Positions 1 to 11,839 of a DNA stretch of 64,000 nt are shown piece after piece. Below the pieces are notes generated by a model. That model saw only the letters and a list, made by a program, of their open reading frames with translations, was not told where the DNA came from and ran no database searches. The stretch comes from Teleogryllus oceanicus (Eukaryota > Arthropoda > Insecta > Orthoptera > Gryllidae). A program made the translations under genes and the position numbers. Location: assembly GCA_964035755.1 (NCBI GenBank), contig CAXIVR010000008.1, positions 29,965,087 to 30,029,086 of the forward strand, in the 5' to 3' direction. Positions within the stretch are counted from its first letter, which is position 1. Each line of letters begins with the position of its first letter.

Positions 1-189
1 TTAAGTGTTTTCTTTCAAACATTGTGACTTTTTCTAATTTTTATACTCTTTATGATGATATGGTTGGAATACATAAAATATTATTTTTTATTGTTTTATC
101 ATGTGATATCCCTAGAACAGCAGGAGGGGTCATTTTGACACCCATATTATTTCATTTGTAAAACTACCGTATTCTAAACTTGATTGGTG

Positions 190-238
190 TTGGTTTGGTT
201 GGTTTGGTTTGGTTTGGTTTGGTTTGGTTTGGTTTGGT
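190..238. repeat. (TTTGG)n microsatellite
   Basis: About ten near-perfect pentanucleotide units lie inside the deleted piggyBac copy, between its left inverted repeat and the transposase remnant. Confidence 0.9.
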
Positions 239-526
239 CTAATCCTTTGTCATGAAGATACAACAGTATCGCTATCTTAGAAGATATTCCTTAACTCCAG
301 GAATGATGCGATATCTATTGTCGTACAGCTGGAAACTATAATGTTCTACAACGCCACAAAATATGGTGTAAACGTTGTAGACCAAATGACTTGGAGATAT
401 AGCTCAAATCAGCATGCAGGAGATGGCAGATTCATGTTTTTCCTGCATAAATATATTTTGGACATTTGCATAATCATGTGTATTATATAGCTGTTGTGCA
501 TTGTGCAATTATGTAACTAATGAAAC

Positions 527-754
527 ATGAAAAGGAAAAAGTTCATTCTTCAACTCTCTAGTGAACTGAAGGGAGGGGATTTTTCAGATGTACCCAAAGG
601 AAAAGAAGAGACTATAGTACCGGGGCCATCAAAACCGAAAGAAGTGCGGCTTATGCGAAGGAACAAAACTAACGATTTGTGTGAGAAGTGTCGTAAAGTA
701 ATTTGTGGAAAATTGCCAAAATGTATATGTTTAAGATGCTTTTTAAATGTGTAA
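527..754 (+). pseudogene. piggyBac transposase C-terminal cysteine-rich domain
   Basis: A 75-residue open frame ends in the pattern CxxCxxxxCxxxxxxxCxCxxC, preceded by R-x-K-T-N. This is the zinc-binding cysteine-rich tail typical of piggyBac/PGBD transposases; a full transposase is about 550-600 residues. The catalytic DDD core is absent because the element is internally deleted. The first Met is simply the first one in the surviving frame. The remnant lies 75 bp inside the right inverted repeat, where the 3' end of a piggyBac transposase is expected. Confidence 0.65.
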
Positions 755-889
755 GAAAAATACGCTCACCAAAATAAAGCTCTTTTGAAAAACAATTCGA
801 ATTTCAATACATCGTATTCATAGTGTCAAAATGGCCCATTCCCGCTTTTCTAGGTATATAAATACGCCGCCATTCTAGCAGGTATTAAA

Positions 890-1340
890 GTGTTTACTAG
901 AATGAAACAATTAACTCCCAAATACTTTCTTTTGTCAATGAATATAGGAAATGACATCTGTAAGAAATTCGGCCTTGAAAAATGTACCAGAATCAATAAA
1001 GGGAGAGCCAAAATTAAAACATCTGAGGCATTGATATTCCTTATTCACACTGTGATTCAAGATGCTTGTTCAAGAGATAAGTTTCTGTGTTCAAGATAAG
1101 TTTACCTGGGTAAAAGCTGATATCAAGGGGATTGTAAAATCTGCGGGCATCTGAACATGACTGGCGAAGAGAGAATTTGCAGAAGTATTACAGAAGAAGT
1201 GAGGCTTGCCCAGCAGTTCCTCTAAATTCCAGGGAATAAAATAACTGCAATTGCTTGAGATTTGCAGGCAAACACAGTTTAGGCTGGTTGAGTGTACTAG
1301 GCAAGAATTCAGATCATGAAACAGAAAAACGAAAACTGCT
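890..1340 (+). pseudogene. Non-LTR retrotransposon reverse transcriptase fragment
   Basis: The residues NDICKKFGLEKC, followed by a basic stretch, resemble the segment after the FADD box in many animal LINE reverse transcriptases (I-M-E-F-G-L-x-K-C). Downstream there are several stops and only scattered similarity. An internal near-duplication repeats TTCAAGA-GATAAGTTT around 1060-1100. The fragment is short and decayed, the LINE clade cannot be assigned, and chance similarity is possible. Confidence 0.4.
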
Positions 1341-2690
1341 TACAATTCATCCCATCGCCCACCATTGAGTTGATGTCTTAGGTACCTATGTCAAACTGGA
1401 AGTACTACAAAATAAATTCTTAAGAAAAATATTAAAAGCTCCATGGAATATCAGAAATGATCAAATTTTAAAGATTATTTATAGAACCTCTAAAGCTTGA
1501 ACACAAAACTTCCTATTTTCCACTTTTCTCTTGTCTCCCAGATACTCCTTATACTCAAGAGTACATCAATATTTTCCACGAATCAAGCAAGATATTCTAA
1601 AGACCTACTACACCATCCTTTAATTTGCTGTAAAAATTCAAACATCCTAAATTATATATGTATTTTTTATTCAAAATATTGTATGTATTTTTCTGAAGGA
1701 CCCTTCCTGGGTATACTTAGTAGGTAGTTTCCAAGTTGTTATTGTTTTCAAACATTGTCCATGTATAAGAAATATAGTTAAAAATAATTATGTATACTAT
1801 GAACACTCTTGAAAGACATAATATTGTCGAACAAGGATAATAAAAACTATTTAAAAAAGGGAGACGGTAAAAGTAAAAGTTAAAGCAGCAACTGATAACT
1901 ATCTAGGCGAACAATCAAATACAAGAGATACTTTTTCTAAAGACGTGTGTTTGGCATCGGTAGATTCAGACACTCCATTGTGGAAATGGAATAATGGGCA
2001 ATTTCAGGGAATTAGAAAAATTCTGAAACAAAAGGGTTCTGGAAAATCTACATAGCTAAAAAAATATGTATAACAGTGTTTTTCAGATGTATTCTAATAT
2101 TCGGGAACAGTGAAGCGAAAAATATGAGTTTCCATGAGCAATGATAACTGGGTCGTATGCAGTGCTGTAGTTGGTGATGTGAAAGCATCACGGAGCGTAT
2201 CTTCTCTATAATTTGACACAAAGACACTATCAAATTTCAAAAAAAACTTTGGGCAAAACACTAGATGTTGAAAAGAATTTACCCAATTACTGTGAGTATT
2301 TCTTATAGCCATCTATGACGTCATGCGACATGAAGAACATTTTCACAGTACAATTCGTACTTCAGTGATAAACACAGGAGTTTCAGACAAGTAAATCTCA
2401 AAATACCTTGTATATTGTAACAGTACTTCTCATGATCATTAATAAGGTAAGATTTCTAGGAAACTACTTAATTTGATTTTCCAGTACTTGTTTTTGCTAA
2501 TTTTTAGGCTTATTTTTTGGATTTTTTGTACTTATGTGTACTGATTTTACAAGATTTTGAGAATGCTTAGAACTCTGGGCTCTACTAGCTAAGACTTCAT
2601 ATTTCAACGTGGCATTAACTAACTACATGTAAAAACTTTATCACATACCTGTAATGACACAAAATTTTCCTTTTCATTTTAGGGCAGTTA
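1341..2690. other. AT-rich stretch without recognised gene
   Basis: Only short ORFs with low-complexity or AT-driven composition are seen on either strand. None shows a domain motif, convincing splice-site pairs or repeat structure. Confidence 0.5.
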
Positions 2691-2691
2691 T

Positions 2692-2693
2692 AT

Positions 2694-2741
<48 letters not shown>
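2692..2741. repeat. (TA)n microsatellite
   Basis: About 25 TA units, interrupted once by CATA, separate AT-rich DNA from a GC-rich block. Confidence 0.95.
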
Positions 2742-2742
<1 letters not shown>

Positions 2743-3780
2743 CAATAGAGACAATTGCTGGTCGCCGGACCCAAACTCCCCCTCAGTCGCCAATTAGGAC
2801 AGTCCCCTGATTTGACATGGCTCCGCGCAAACACGTGCCTGTCGTTCTATTCAAAGATTTACGACTAGGGTGGGATTGCCTCCCAGGACAGCCCCTCAGG
2901 CAAAGAGCAGGCGGCTGTCCGCCCATGTTCACACTAGGCACCGGAACAAGTGAATTATAGAGATCCCGGCTACTGTTTACGTAATCCCATAGGACTCATA
3001 TAATCATCACGAACACAGCAGAAAGGACTGCTTTGTTCATCTCTGGTGTACTGGCCGGCTGCCGCACAACAAAGACCCACCAATCAGGCGCCCAGAAATC
3101 ACGTTGAATTCGGAGAAATGCCCATCGGCTTCCGACTCGCGTCAGGCCTTCTAGAAATTGAGATTTTTGATCAATAGCATTTAAAATTCCGATCACGTGA
3201 AGGAGCGATGTGCGAAATTATAAAAGAGAGTGGGGATGCGATGCAAGAAGCTCGAGAGAGGAGGATTTTTGGCAGAAGACAGACAGAAGGCGAGAGAACG
3301 GGATAGAAAAGAGACTGCTGTGTTGAGGAGAGGTGGTTGGAGCCAGCGATTAGTGTTGGCCGACCAACGGAGTGCAGGCCGCCCCGTTTGAAATCACAAA
3401 CTGGAATTTATTCCGTTTCAACGGGCCGGCGTAGATCCGTAAGGATCGATAGTGCAGCCGAGTTATCGAGGCTGACCTGGTACGGATAGGGGTGGCGTTT
3501 GACGGCCTCCTCCGATACCCACCGATCGGGGCTCATTTCATCCATTTCCTGACTATGGGCGGCGGATCTGCGAAGTATTGGAACGGGAAGGAACGCTGGC
3601 ACCGCACGAATTGCTGCTTCCGGCTGGCTGCGCCTTGCTGCAACGCGGTTCGCGACAGCGTTTGTTTTGAGGACGACCACAGGTGTGCAATCATCGAAAG
3701 AGGTAGAATCAACGACTATCATTTTGTATTCATTCTAAATGCATTCAAAAAAAGAAGTCAACTATTTATAAAGCCGTAAT
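2742..3780. other. GC-rich block with TATA-like promoter motif, possibly LTR or leader of a retroelement
   Basis: Base composition shifts sharply to GC- and CpG-rich. A TATAAAAG motif occurs near 3221 within an AAATTATAAAAGAGAG context, followed by purine-rich leader-like sequence. Overlapping open frames of about 100 codons exist on both strands (3408-3722 minus, 3492-3779 plus), as expected from GC-rich sequence, and neither has a recognisable domain. The composition and TATA-plus-leader layout resemble other retroelement LTR/leader sequences in this window, but no paired terminal repeat was found. A host promoter or exon is the alternative. Confidence 0.3.
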
Positions 3781-4140
3781 TAATTGAAACTTTCCGACCA
3801 AATGTATTTTAACAAGCAATAAACGTGTTCTCGCCATTCAGGCGACTGACATAAAAAGGAACATAACTGCCGATTATTATAACGTAGTAATATTAGCAAA
3901 CCAGTGCACGCCCTCATTCAAGAGTACTCACCCCTGAGATTCTCACATGCCGGTGCCAAGTGTCAGGTAAGTGCCCGTTTGGCGCCCTTCATTTATAAAT
4001 TTAACGCGCACACCTGTCATCTGATCACCGACACACTTCGGTGTGAGGTATCCCCCCCCCCTTTTGTGAGGCATCCAGACCGCGTGCTACACGCATTGCT
4101 CATATCCGTGGGTTGCCGTATGTGGCAGGTCGGGTTCATC

Positions 4141-4144
<4 letters not shown>

Positions 4145-4178
<34 letters not shown>
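4145..4178. repeat. (AT)n microsatellite
   Basis: About 17 AT units at the edge of the next GC-rich block. Other GC-rich blocks here (35.5 kb, 42.3 kb) also abut TA arrays. Confidence 0.95.
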
Positions 4179-4181
<3 letters not shown>

Positions 4182-4193
4182 GACGTCACGGGA

Positions 4194-5060
4194 TTATGAC
4201 CAATAACGCCACATAGCCACGAGAACAGACCCGAAAACAGAGAAATGAGGTACGCGGCGGAGCGATGGTCCGAGAAAGCGACATCTACCCGCAGGTTTTC
4301 GCACTCCGATGTCCAAAGTTAGTGGATAATATTTTCTTGAGAGGGCGCCAAGGAGGAGAAAATTCACCCCTCCAGAAATTTCCCCAGGCGGAGACGCATA
4401 AATACCGCGACGCACTTGGAAGAAGCTCTCTTACAACTTCGACAGCGACGGCGCTGAGCTTAATTCTTCGGCGATCATTGGTTAGTGGTATAATTTTACT
4501 TGCTTAGTTAAAAAGCTGATTTAAGAAACGCGGTAATAAGCGATAGAATTCAGAAGTGAAGTGCATGTACAGTGTTAGCACTAACATTACGCGAGCAAGC
4601 AAGCGATGTGATTGCTTGAACCTGAAATAGTTTCATTATTGAAATAAATTCGCGCAGAAGGACTATAAACGAAATCCAGCATTTAATTTTGTACGCCACG
4701 ATCACGCACGCTCAAAGTGTGGTATGTCGGCCGAGTGCTAGAAATATTTAAGTCAGGTACGTTAGTTATTCAAAGCTGGGAGCGCGAGCAACGAGTACGC
4801 GGCAGGCGGCAGAAGGACGACTCCAGTGAAGACTGAAGCGTAGGCGAGAAGGACTTGGACCACATACGTGGATGGTACGAGCCGAGATCGAGAAAGGAGT
4901 TTGGAGATTTGGACGTGTGGCGGCGTTCTGAGATCGAGCAGAAGGAGTGGTGTAACCGCAGGACATCAGACCAGTCGAAGTGACGTGGCGAGGACTGCGG
5001 GCGACCGAACGCACCCCAAGGTTAACCTTTGACGGCGAAGCGGGAAGAAATGTCGAGGTA
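4194..5060 (+). promoter_or_regulatory. Candidate promoter and leader ending in a splice donor
   Basis: The CpG-rich segment has a TATA-like ATAAATA near 4399 about 30 bp upstream of a pyrimidine-rich start-like region (CTCTCTTAC). A purine-rich leader runs to about 5058. There an ATG in good context (GAAATGTCGAG) is immediately followed by GTAAGA, a strong splice-donor match. This could be the 5' exon of a host gene or the LTR/leader of a retroelement. No downstream exon was recognised, so the assignment is tentative. Confidence 0.3.
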
Positions 5061-5790
5061 AGAACTGGCAGCTTCTATGCGGCAATTTGTTGGGAAACCG
5101 TATAGCTTTAAATACCAGGCGAAGCGTCCTAAAATAGGTGAAAGATCCAAACCATTACTTGAAATATTTCAGATGTATGAGCGGCAATTTTAGATTTCAT
5201 TCGCTGTACGCACCAGTAAATTCGTTTTGAATGCCATACCTTCCCAACTTTTCTGATAAATTATAATTTTCATGTAACGTAAAAGTAATCTTATTTGAAA
5301 GTGATGTTTCCATTGTATGATGTCAGGGTAATCAGTTGCTATAGTATAAAGGGTTTACAATTTTAAGTAACGTGTGTGTCACGTTTATTCTTGTGTTAGA
5401 GTTTACAGCATTGTAATAAATGCGCAACAATCTTTGACCTTTGTAAGTCTAGGATAGAATAATTGAGAATCATAAGGGCCGTGCTGGAGAAAACTTAAGA
5501 TTAACAAAAGCTAAATGAGGTACACGAAATGGGTGAGAAACAGGTAGAAACCGATTATTGTGAATATGAGTGCTTATTAGTATTCCAAGGCAGTCAGAGT
5601 GAGCCTTTACCACATTCTTTTGTGGTTGTGTTTCTTTCTTTTGTTTGTTTCTGTCTTCTTTGCAGTGACCATCTACGCAAAGTGCATACTTTATTGTATA
5701 TTTATTGCCACTGTAATTTGTTTACTGAATATATACTCATTTTACCAGAATTGTACATAATTCATTTGTGTCAGGGTTCAGACCTTTCTC
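5061..5790. other. No recognised gene
   Basis: AT-rich sequence. The longest frame (5529-5816 plus) is hydrophobic and has no motif. Nothing supports a gene on the plus strand. Confidence 0.5.
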
Positions 5791-5795
5791 CTTAC

Positions 5796-5865
5796 CCGAA
5801 AGATCCTGCTTCCTGAATTCAAGCTCTTCACGAGCATTCATAGTTTCACGCTTCATCGCCACCGG
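5796..5865 (-). CDS. Possible orphan internal exon, unknown gene
   Basis: On the minus strand a pyrimidine-rich acceptor (CTACTACCTTCCAG) precedes 70 bp that is open as PVAMKRETMNAREELEFRK... and ends at a GTAAGG donor. The coding stretch is hydrophilic and looks protein-like, unlike its AT-rich flanks. I do not recognise the protein, and no neighbouring exon was found, so this could be chance or a decayed repeat. Confidence 0.25.
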
Positions 5866-5889
5866 CTGGAAGGTAGTAGGTGGGCGTGT

Positions 5890-5962
5890 TATAATATAAT
5901 ACATATACCATATCTTTATACCATGTATAATACATATACCATATAATATGTATACCATGTCT
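5890..5962. repeat. Degenerate tandem repeat of ATACCATAT-like units
   Basis: Alternating ATACATATACCATAT and ATACCATGTATA units repeat about five times with small changes. Confidence 0.6.
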
Positions 5963-6190
5963 ATAATTTTCCGTGCTCTGGTCCGCATTACATATTTGAA
6001 ACACAAAACAGACTTTGCGATCTTATAAACAATATTCAGATGACCGTTGCTTAAACAAAACACTCATGCTGCAAAGGGGCACAGTGTGGCGTATTCTTCT
6101 CTATTCTACAAACTACACATAAACATGAGGCTCAGATATCTGGCGCTTACCTGCGTGCAAAATTAGACGAAAATCTAGGTTAGCTACCTA

Positions 6191-6225
6191 GGTTATAGCA
6201 ACAACTGGCTATAACCAGTTGTTGC
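6191..6225. repeat. Two overlapping perfect palindromes
   Basis: GGTTATAGC (6191-6199) pairs with GCTATAACC (6208-6216). GCAACAACTGG (6198-6208) pairs with CCAGTTGTTGC (6215-6225). The two hairpins share bases and are mutually exclusive. Function is unknown. Confidence 0.8.
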
Positions 6226-6503
6226 AAATAAATATCCCTAATATCTCTGAAGGCGTTTTATATTTTTATTAATTAGAATAGAATATTTTTGCTACTTAGG
6301 AATACATAAAATACTTCCAGTGTTTTAATTTTCTGAATTACTAAAGGCACAAAACAAACATCAAACAACATTAAAATATTAACATGTTTTATAAAATACA
6401 ATTTTACAAGATTAATCCTAATAACCATATTTAGGTCTAATTTAAAGGATTTTTGACATTCAGGAAAGTCTCCAGCACTGCTGCAGGTATAGTACAATAC
6501 ATA

Positions 6504-6912
6504 TTAGCCTGCGCCCCTCTCCCCTTCCCACTGAATTTGAGATAAATTTAAATCTCCACTGATACTTAACTGTCTGTTCTCCCTGATACTAACGCGCGTT
6601 CTTTCTACGAGTTTCTGCAAGATATTCATAGTTTCCCCTGGAGTTCGATACATTCCTATTATTTCCCATGTATCTGGATCGTTTTTACCCATAACTTCCT
6701 CTGCAATCATTTCACACTCTAAATCAGACCACAATTCTACGGACTTAAAGCAATTTTTTACGCAAATAAACACACCCCCACCGCGACTATCCCGATCTCT
6801 TTTAAACACTACGTAATCTCCCGTAAATATCTACGCATTTGAGATATCCACACTAAGCCATGATTCCGTTCCTATAATAATATCGGCGTTGTATATTTCC
6901 ACAAGATTTCAA
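6504..6912 (-). pseudogene. LINE ORF2 endonuclease domain fragment
   Basis: Minus-strand reading gives an AP-type endonuclease N-terminal half. An IIIGTESWL block near 6880 is followed by FKRDR-RGGGVFICV, ECE and ISGDLNL blocks. In intact elements this domain nicks target DNA for target-primed reverse transcription. The order and spacing match the endonuclease of insect CR1/Jockey-like LINEs. One in-frame stop lies near 6830, between the two blocks. The ORF is truncated at GDLN-x(5)-W, so the rest of the endonuclease and the RT are missing. No target duplication was seen. Confidence 0.75.
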
Positions 6913-9430
6913 AAGTTTAAACTTTTATTAACAATGCTTCACAGTTTACTGCAGCAATACCAGAGCACCTCATCTGTGTCCATCGCTTTGCTTCTCAACT
7001 GCCTGACTCCACCTTTTTCAGGTTGACTTCGCGGCTATTTGAGGACATTCACACCATGAAGCAAAGGAGGCTTAAGCAATTAAAAGTGTCACATCGATTT
7101 CAATAGAAATCCATGGCTTCGATATTGATAGGATTTTAAATTGCACTTTATCATCCGCATGAAATGCCTTTATCACCAATTTTATCAATGGTTGAAATTA
7201 TTCAATGAACCATGATCGATAATTAGCTGCTATTATGTTTATGTTTATGATAAGTATAAGTACATGCTTGTGTCCTCACATGTGAATGAATCTTTATATT
7301 TTGAACTTAACAGCAAAACGTTGAAACAGTCTTCATGCCTCTTCATAAATTTCAATTACACCATAAACGAGCATAATAAATTGAATTTATTCGCTTAATG
7401 CTATGATTTGGCGCAAATATTAGCCGAGCAGAAACCCTTACTAGCTTAATCGACAAATAATACAACACCATATTGAATTTGGGCGAAGTGAGACCCGTGA
7501 ATATATTTTTCATTAAGATCTGCGCGTGCAAATAGAAAAGACATATTCGCTTTTGAATATCTTATCTGTAAATTTATTCCAAACTAATGTAACTCTCCTA
7601 CGTCTGCTTCAAAAATATTCTCACGTGGAGGTCCAAATGAACACTATTTGTACAGAACCAATTTTTATGTGAATGACTTAATCTACATTGACACTTCTCG
7701 ACCACTCTCTTAATTTTTTCACAATATTTCATAGCATAGAGAAAGGTAATGGTGAAGCTAAAAAGTGACGATTTTTACAGCAAAACTCATATTATGGGTT
7801 CCGTTGCGGAAAATGTGAATTTCTTCCTCTTATTTGTTGAATATTGCTCAAAACGGCTGTAGGTCGTAGAATCAACGTACTGTGTCTTTGGCACCAAAAT
7901 GTGATTTTTCGTCCGTCCCTCCCTATATTACAGCAGTGCAAGTAAGAAAAAGCATTGGGATCACGTCACTATTACAATGTCGAATTGTAGGTCGTAAAAT
8001 ACGTGTTTAAAATTCTTCGAGCCATAAATCTTCTCACATGTCGGGATTAAGGTCTAGTAGTGATAAAGTTGAAGACTTGAAGTTGGTGCAGGGGAGGATA
8101 GACGATGTGGGTTCCAGTTTCGACCTCAAAAAACTTCTCTATTTTCTAGAAACAAATGATGTAGCTTTACAACTTAATCATAGATCTTCACTACTACCCA
8201 CTTTTCACCACAATGTATTAACGTTTCTAGGCTTTTGAAAATATTGATGAAATGTTAAAATGTTCAAATATTGCTTGTAACCTCACACTCATCTGAAAAG
8301 TTTCTTCCCCAAAGGTATTTCTTTAGATTTGTTTAATGGCAGTAGTTGCTGAGTGCCCTATCTGAACTTAAGGATGTATGGTCCAATTCCTTTAAGGTAC
8401 AGTCTTTCACAGTATTCTTTGCCATCTAGGCAGTAAGCAGAGGGGCATTTTCGTGAAGAAGCTAAACACCATGAGGTTTCTCGCACCTCATCCAACTAAA
8501 GTACCTATCTCCACAAAACTGAATGAGATGTCGGCTGCAAACATAGAATTATAACAATTAAAGGTCAGTCTACACTGTTCAGAAGGTTTTTCCATTGATA
8601 AGCATTATCTTGGACAAGCCAGAAACTTCTGGAACCACCTCCGTACGTGCAATTTTTGATCCGAAAATCAGGATGTCTGTCTGTTCGGATGAATGGACGT
8701 GTATGTCTCGTATAACATAACCGAATTTTAAGCTTTTGAGCTAAAACTTGGGAAATACGTCAAGAGTAAGATCTAGTTGTCCCCTTGATGAAGTCATTGA
8801 AATTTTTTTTTATTTTCGTGCAATCGTTACTGAAACACTTGTGATATCTTAAAAATTTCCTAAAAAATGAATGCCAATTTTTTTGTTATACTTTTTGTCA
8901 GAATACAAGAAAATGCATTTATAAATATAGTGTAGTTTGGATTTTCACTATAACATCTGAAATGTTTAAAATTCCAGAAGTTCAAATTTATTTTCATACC
9001 TGTCTCACACCACCTATTGGAGTTTTTTTTAATGCAATTTATCCCTCTATGTGTGGTTGCTTTAAATAATGTCACTTAATAAATTCTAGTTTTTGAGTAA
9101 TAACACTAAGAGGAAAAGTTCCGAATATAGATCCATCCCACTAGTTTTGCTTGAATATATCAAAGAACGTTTTAAAAATTAGCAGAAATTCTAATTTCGT
9201 TGAAAGCTTTTTTTTTCTGAAAAGTCAAAGCGAATCATTTATACCTATACTTTGATTCTAGATTCAAAGATGGTAGTTCAGCGAGTTAAAAAGTCGACCG
9301 CGGAACGAAAGTATCTAGCTTCTCGCCCCAGCCTTGCATAGTATATACCGGTATGGAGTTGGAAACACTTTTGAGGGTTCAGTTAGTATTGTAATAATTC
9401 GTAACACTTGCAAGTAATAATACGAGAAAG
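6913..9430. other. AT-rich stretch without recognised gene
   Basis: There are no coding motifs. Faint members of the dispersed GACGGACG-type repeat family occur near 7900 (CGTCCGTCCCTCC) and 8680 (GTCTGTCTGTTCGGATG) but are too diverged to delimit. Confidence 0.5.
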
Positions 9431-10440
9431 TATGCGTTATTGAAGTGCCACTATTTCAGAAATTGAAAAATCATGCTGATACTCACTGTTTGGGATGCGT
9501 AAGTTTTTCGATGAATTGCGAAAACAGTGACAATGTAGGGAGTGGTGCTTGTAATTTCTTCGGCGAATTCCGAAGAACTGTTTGTGCAATAACAGGTACC
9601 AAGAACTGGTGTCGTTCGGCAAAGGCCACATTGGTGGGAGTCCAATCCATACGATCAGGCGCCCAACAACGAATTCCGGACGCGACGTCCGTGCGGAACC
9701 GACGTAGCTTATTGTATCGATGCTGGCGCGACGAAGTCTTCTGATAAAGGCGACCAATAGTTGTTAACGACGAAAGGCGATATCTACAAATGCCCAAGGC
9801 GGCGTCGCAGAACACAACAGGAAAAATCCTAAGATCTCGCAGACCATAAACCAGTGAAGTGTCTGCGGAAAACTGCTGGGGCGAAAATTCTGCGTGTGCA
9901 GGCAGGGCGATGAAGAATATCAACGACGGACGGATGCAAGAGGATAGTGCGTCGGCGTCGCACTTCCGCACTGCGTCTCCGGCGTCGCTCGATGATTCGC
10001 CGACGACGTCGAGAGAGGGTGGGGTGGCGCCAGCGCCGGTGCGGTACGAACGACCAGGGGAGAGTACGGCACGGCGAAGGAACGTCGGGCGAGGGTCCTA
10101 CCTGCCGGGCCGATCACGTATGAGCAGTCGCGCGCGATCTCGCCGTGTGTTTATAAGGTGCACGCGGGTCCAGCATGACTGCGCAGGGCACTCCGCCCAC
10201 GTCAAACGTAGCGAAGACGCGCGCGCGGCTCTCGGCGTCCGCAAACAGGCCCGGCGCCGCCGCCCCCGCCGCAACACGCTCATTGCCCGTTCGCGCCACC
10301 TCGCGCACCGCGCCGCCGGGCGCCGCACGACCCTGCGCCCCGCCCCCTTCTGCCCTCGCCTTGGCAACAGGCACTTCGCCCTCCCACGCTGACAGTTGCT
10401 TCTACTGTCTCGCTACGGAGTTCAGAGAAAGTTAGTATTT
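9431..10440. other. GC/CpG-rich island, possible promoter region
   Basis: From about 9640 the sequence becomes strongly CpG-rich, peaking at 9950-10390. Long open frames occur in several frames on both strands (for example 9859-10392 plus, 9483-9971 minus, 10114-10374 minus). Such overlap is typical of stop-poor GC-rich DNA, and none has a recognised domain; the plus frame at 10175 is Ala/Pro/Arg-rich. A TTTATAAGG/CCTTATAAA motif near 10150 could serve as a TATA element on either strand, and a CAGGTAGG donor-like site follows on the minus strand near 10100. A promoter or CpG island with non-coding or short-coding first exon is the most economical reading. Confidence 0.35.
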
Positions 10441-10617
10441 CGTTGCGCGAAAGCATGTTTAGCTGCGCGAAAATGGTGAATTTTACCGAAAAACTCTTAT
10501 TGTTCAATCTGGTAACGAAAATGTTAATAAATTCAGTTGCTAAATTTAGAAAACATCTTTAACATGTGGTTGCCAGAATGCATGTTTTGTCATGATACCG
10601 AAAACTCGAATGACGGC

Positions 10618-10654
10618 AGAACATCTGTCCACCCGTCTGTCTCTCTGGCTGGTC

Positions 10655-10687
<33 letters not shown>

Positions 10688-10718
10688 GGTCTGTCTGTCG
10701 GTCTGTCTGTCTGTGGAC
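10618..10718. repeat. (CTGT)n microsatellite
   Basis: More than fifteen interrupted CTGT units. It sits in the position where other copies of the dispersed repeat family carry GACGGACG-type runs. Confidence 0.85.
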
Positions 10719-10809
10719 AACGCTAGCGGCTGTACTGTTCGGCCGATTTTCTCCAAAATTAATATTCTCACCGATCTGGCTGATATCGCGGTCTCTTAAA
10801 TTTGAAAAC

Positions 10810-11210
10810 GATATTTTAATTTGAGGGGTACTTACATAGCCCTAGACATTTTTAAAATGTTCAAAAAATTGTTCCACCGTTTTTGCTTAAATTTTGTTGT
10901 TGGATAGTGAAGGACGTTTAAGAGAATGGTGCAGGACTCGATTTCATTAAAACACCTGATTTTTCTAAAATTGCAAGAGTTCAACATTTTCAGCATCTTC
11001 CTACAACTACAATTATGAAGATAGAGATTTTTCTCTTAATGAAATCTGTTCCTTAGAGATAGATTTTAAATAAGCTCCATGTATAATTTTTCGAAAGTTT
11101 GAGCCTTTTCCACGCAATTTTGCGAACATGATGGAGAAAGTACATGCTGTTTTAGCACCACTAGTTTTTAACAATGTTTTATCAATTATTGACTGACTTA
11201 AACTAAATTA
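10810..11210 (+). repeat. Dispersed unclassified repeat, diverged copy
   Basis: It shares with 15690-16340 a block of CATCTTC-TACAACTACAAT followed by AGATAGAGATTTTT and later AAAGTTTGAGCC / ATTTTGCG. No ORF is present. The copy follows the CTGT microsatellite directly. Confidence 0.5.
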
Positions 11211-11839
11211 CCGTAAAAATATTGAGTAATATTTGGTACAATTAAGAAATTCTATAATATTATCATTTATAATATAAGTTTGCTGCTGTATTTTAATTAT
11301 TGCTCAATGTTTCACACTTACAAAACTTAACAATTACTAATTTAAAAGTACGTTATGAAAGTTAATAAAAAGTAATTAGTGACGCTGTAACAAATCATAC
11401 ATTATCGCATTATTGGTAACCTTATGCAATATTAAAACTCTCAAGTTAGTTGAATCCCTAAAAGTAATTCCAATTCCCAAATTATTAGGGCAGAGCTGTG
11501 TCAAAATCTATGCATCTAAACCCATTGTCAAAGTACTGGCATAAACGGTTCGCTTAAAATTCATAAACTATGGTGCTAAAAGAGCACATACTTTCTCGCA
11601 TTATTTATATTTTTTGCGCTTTAAAAATATCAGAGTATTCGATGAAATTGAGACTTTTTGTCTGATGGGTGGTATAATGCAACAAACAAATGTGGAGGGT
11701 GATTGAGAGAATATTTTGTTTATAAGTTGCATTAACTTCAAGTATAAATTGAAAAACTTAAAAGAAAGTTCATGACCATTTTAGCGTATGATGTGTTAGA
11801 ACATTTTATTTAAGACAAAATCTCTATTTAATCGGGCAG

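Larger units (their letters stand above)
110..854 (+). mobile_element. piggyBac-type element, internally deleted
   Basis: Imperfect terminal inverted repeats bound this 745-bp copy. The left end starts CCCTAGAACAGC and the right end, read on the opposite strand, starts CCTAGAAAAGCGGG; both then share a CATTTTGACA block. The ends begin with CCC/CCT as in piggyBac superfamily elements. The flanks are ATAT/TATA-like rather than intact TTAA, so the target duplication appears mutated. Only the transposase C-terminus remains inside (527-754), so the copy is non-autonomous. Confidence 0.7.

Noticed and set aside
190..238. Telomere-like repeat
   Set aside because: The unit is TTTGG, not the arthropod TTAGG, and it lies inside a piggyBac remnant.
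3408..3779. Overlapping plus and minus ORFs of about 100 codons as a gene
   Set aside because: Neither has a motif, and both are explained by GC-rich composition. Kept only as an unclassified block.
9859..10392. 177-codon Arg-rich ORF in the GC-rich island
   Set aside because: Several frames on both strands are open here because the sequence is stop-poor. There is no domain, composition is extreme, and there is no conserved start context.
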